From an uncultured Rikenellaceae bacterium (lineage in GTDB: Bacteria > Bacteroidota > Bacteroidia > Bacteroidales > Rikenellaceae), in assembly GCA_947176715.1 (NCBI GenBank), contig CAMWRR010000108.1, positions 1 to 6,499 of the forward strand: 6,499 nucleotides of DNA, given 5' to 3'. Positions 5,006-6,499 of this stretch are shown here, piece after piece. The notes beneath the pieces are model-generated. The model worked only from the letters and a program-made list of their open reading frames with translations. It did not search any database and was not told the origin of the DNA. Both the position numbers and the translations under genes were made by a program. Position 1 is the first letter of the stretch. Each line of letters opens with the position of its first letter.

Positions 5006-6328
5006 ATGGAGACACAGGCATTCAGAAAGGTATATACCAAGATAGACAACATAACCAAAGCGACCGTTTCAGTCAAGGCCACCGAGGTGGGCAACGACGA
5101 GCTGGCATCCGTGGGCGGACGTCTGGCTCAGGTGGTGCGCATAAAGGGCGACGAGGTCACATTGCAGGTTTTCGAGGGCACAGAGGGCATATCCACCGAC
5201 GCCGAGGTGACATTCTACGGCGAGCCACCCCGCCTCAAGGTGGGCGACGGTCTGGCGGGCCACATATTCGACGCTTTCGGCAAGCCGCTCTTCGGCTCTT
5301 TCGAGATGGAGGGCGAGGAGCGCGAGATAGGCGGCCCCACGGTCAACCCCTACAAGCGCAAGCAACCGTCGGAGTTCATACCCACCGGTATAGCGGGCAT
5401 CGACCTTAACAACGCGTTGGTGTCGGGTCAGAAGATACCCTTCTTCGCCGACCCCGACCAGCCCTACAATCAGGTTATGGCAATGGTGGCCCTCAGGGCC
5501 AAGGCCGACAAGATAATACTGGGCGGCATGGGCCTTACCAACGACGACTTCCTCTACTTCAAGAACGTATTCGACAACGCCGGCGCGCTCGACCGCATAG
5601 TCTTCTTCGTCAACACCACGGAGAATCCCCCGGTGGAGAGGTTGCTGGTGCCCGACATGGCCCTTACGGCGGCCGAGTACTTCGCTGTGGACAAGGGCGA
5701 GAAGGTGTTGGTGCTCCTCACCGACATGACCCTGTATGCCGACGCGCTCGCCATAGTGTCGAACCGTATGGACCAGATACCGTCGAAAGACTCCATGCCC
5801 GGCTCGCTCTATTCCGACCTCGCCCGCATATACGAAAAGGCGGTGCAGCTTCCTAACGGAGGCTCCATCACCATCATAGCGGTGACCACTCTCAACGGCG
5901 GCGACATCACCCACGCCGTGCCCGACAACACCGGTTACATCACCGAGGGTCAGCTCTTCTTGCGTAACGACTCCGACACCGGCAAGGTGATAGTGGACCC
6001 GTTCCGAAGCCTCTCGCGTCTGAAACAGCTCGTCATAGGCAAGCAGACCCGCGAGGACCATCCGCAGGTGATGAACGCGGCGGTGCGTCTATATGCCGAT
6101 GCCGCCGGCGCCAAGACCAAATTGGAGAACGGTTTCGACCTCTCGGACTACGACCAGCGTACCCTGCAGTTCGCGCACGACTACTCCGAGGAGTTGCTCT
6201 CTATCGACGTCAACATAGACGTGACCCGAATGCTCGACACGGCATGGCGCCTGTTCGCCAAGTATTTCACCAAGTCGGAGGTGGCCATCAAGGCCGACCT
6301 CGTGGAGAAGTACTGGCCTGAAAAATAG
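5006..6328 (+). CDS. atpB: V-type ATP synthase/ATPase non-catalytic subunit B
   Basis: This 440-aa protein alternates with subunit A in the hexameric head and binds nucleotide without hydrolysing it. The N-terminal beta-barrel is about 1-75 and the core about 110-345. At the Walker A position it has GQKIPFFADPDQPYNQVM (141-158) with no GKT, as expected for a B subunit; the DPDQ stretch replaces the SGSG found in many homologues. The family motifs ENPPVERLLVPDMALTAAEY (206-225), LTDMTLYADAL (238-248), GDITHAVPD (299-307) and GYITEGQ (310-316) are present. FRSLSRLK (333-340) holds R338, which corresponds to the arginine finger reaching into the catalytic site of the neighbouring A subunit. The C-terminal helical part ends normally (LVEKYWPEK). 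It starts 23 nt after atpA, with an A/T-rich leader and no clear Shine-Dalgarno. Confidence 0.96.
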   Translation: METQAFRKVYTKIDNITKATVSVKATEVGNDELASVGGRLAQVVRIKGDEVTLQVFEGTEGISTDAEVTFYGEPPRLKVGDGLAGHIFDAFGKPLFGSFEMEGEEREIGGPTVNPYKRKQPSEFIPTGIAGIDLNNALVSGQKIPFFADPDQPYNQVMAMVALRAKADKIILGGMGLTNDDFLYFKNVFDNAGALDRIVFFVNTTENPPVERLLVPDMALTAAEYFAVDKGEKVLVLLTDMTLYADALAIVSNRMDQIPSKDSMPGSLYSDLARIYEKAVQLPNGGSITIIAVTTLNGGDITHAVPDNTGYITEGQLFLRNDSDTGKVIVDPFRSLSRLKQLVIGKQTREDHPQVMNAAVRLYADAAGAKTKLENGFDLSDYDQRTLQFAHDYSEELLSIDVNIDVTRMLDTAWRLFAKYFTKSEVAIKADLVEKYWPEK

Positions 6329-6473
6329 TGTAAGCTGTTTAAAAACTTTTCTTAAAGTCTCTTTTCGGCCCTTTTCTCGTAAGTTACATGGCTGTCATGC
6401 GACATGAAAATCAGAAAAGCGGCACGAGAACAGTCGTAGATAAAAAATTGAAATTCAAACAGCTTCTTAGCTT
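6329..6473 (+). promoter_or_regulatory. Structured-looking spacer between atpB and atpD
   Basis: This 145-nt spacer is the longest gap inside the operon. AAGCTGTTT (6332-6340), just after the atpB stop, is a perfect 9-bp reverse complement of AAACAGCTT (6457-6465), which ends 8 nt before the atpD ATG. Inside lie TTCTCGT/ACGAGAA (6374-6380 and 6424-6430, 7 bp) and a small hairpin ACTTT-TCTT-AAAGT (6345-6358). If these form together, the atpD start would sit at the foot of a multi-stem RNA. No terminator-like T-run follows a strong stem. Function is unknown; setting the D:B ratio is an inference. Confidence 0.45.
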
Positions 6474-6499
6474 ATGGCAATAAAGTTCCAATATAACAA
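6474..6499 (+). CDS. atpD: V-type ATP synthase/ATPase subunit D, 5' end only
   Basis: Only eight complete codons are in the window (MAIKFQYN); the right edge cuts the gene. This start and its position right after atpB match subunit D of Bacteroidetes-type V-ATPases, the coiled-coil central shaft that turns inside the A3B3 head. The identification rests mainly on operon order. The ATG has no Shine-Dalgarno sequence; the preceding bases CTTCTTAGCTT belong partly to the inverted repeat that spans the spacer. Confidence 0.8.

Noticed and set aside
5423..5479. Loss of Walker A in AtpB as a defect
   Set aside because: Subunit B of V-type ATPases normally lacks the Walker A lysine; the rest of the family motifs are present.
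5069..6061. 330-aa minus-strand frame antisense to atpB
   Set aside because: It is a codon-bias shadow of the intact atpB gene.

Overview
The window looks like a chromosome segment from a GC-rich gut-type Bacteroidales bacterium. Three things point there. The V-type ATPase operon has the gene order E - DUF2764 - A - B - D, which is shared by Bacteroidetes, spirochaetes and chlamydiae. Gene leaders are A-rich with weak or absent Shine-Dalgarno sites. The left end carries a diversity-generating retroelement (DGR) of the type common in Bacteroidales. I cannot fix a genus from sequence alone.

Left part (1-1098, minus strand): one end of a DGR. Reading leftward there is a 161-aa protein resembling the mismatch-binding N-terminal domain of MutS (613-1098). 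It overlaps by 14 nt a 119-aa basic four-helix protein of the Avd family (267-626). A spacer follows, and then the start of the template repeat (TR, about 1-99). The TR carries the adenine-rich AAC/AAT codon pattern in a C-type-lectin-like frame (GNRNNSDGSLNNAG ... GNYWSSTQ). The rest of the TR and the reverse transcriptase are expected just beyond the left edge. No variable repeat or target gene lies in the window. A DGR works by copying an RNA of the TR into cDNA with random changes at template adenines, using the RT-Avd complex, and transferring the cDNA into the variable repeat of a target gene.

Middle (1099-1643): a divergent, partly very AT-rich intergenic region. It holds a good Bacteroidetes -7 element facing the DGR genes. 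Upstream of the ATPase operon it holds repeats and a possible 5' leader hairpin.

Right part (1644-6499, plus strand): a V/A-type ATPase operon. It comprises atpE (peripheral stalk), a DUF2764 protein, atpA (catalytic, intact Walker A), atpB (non-catalytic, no Walker A) and the first codons of atpD (central rotor shaft), cut by the right edge. The subunits form the soluble V1 head and stalks of an ion-translocating ATPase; membrane subunits (I, K) are expected further right. Two longer spacers, 88 nt before atpA and 145 nt before atpD, contain hairpins and a shared motif that may tune the output of individual subunits.
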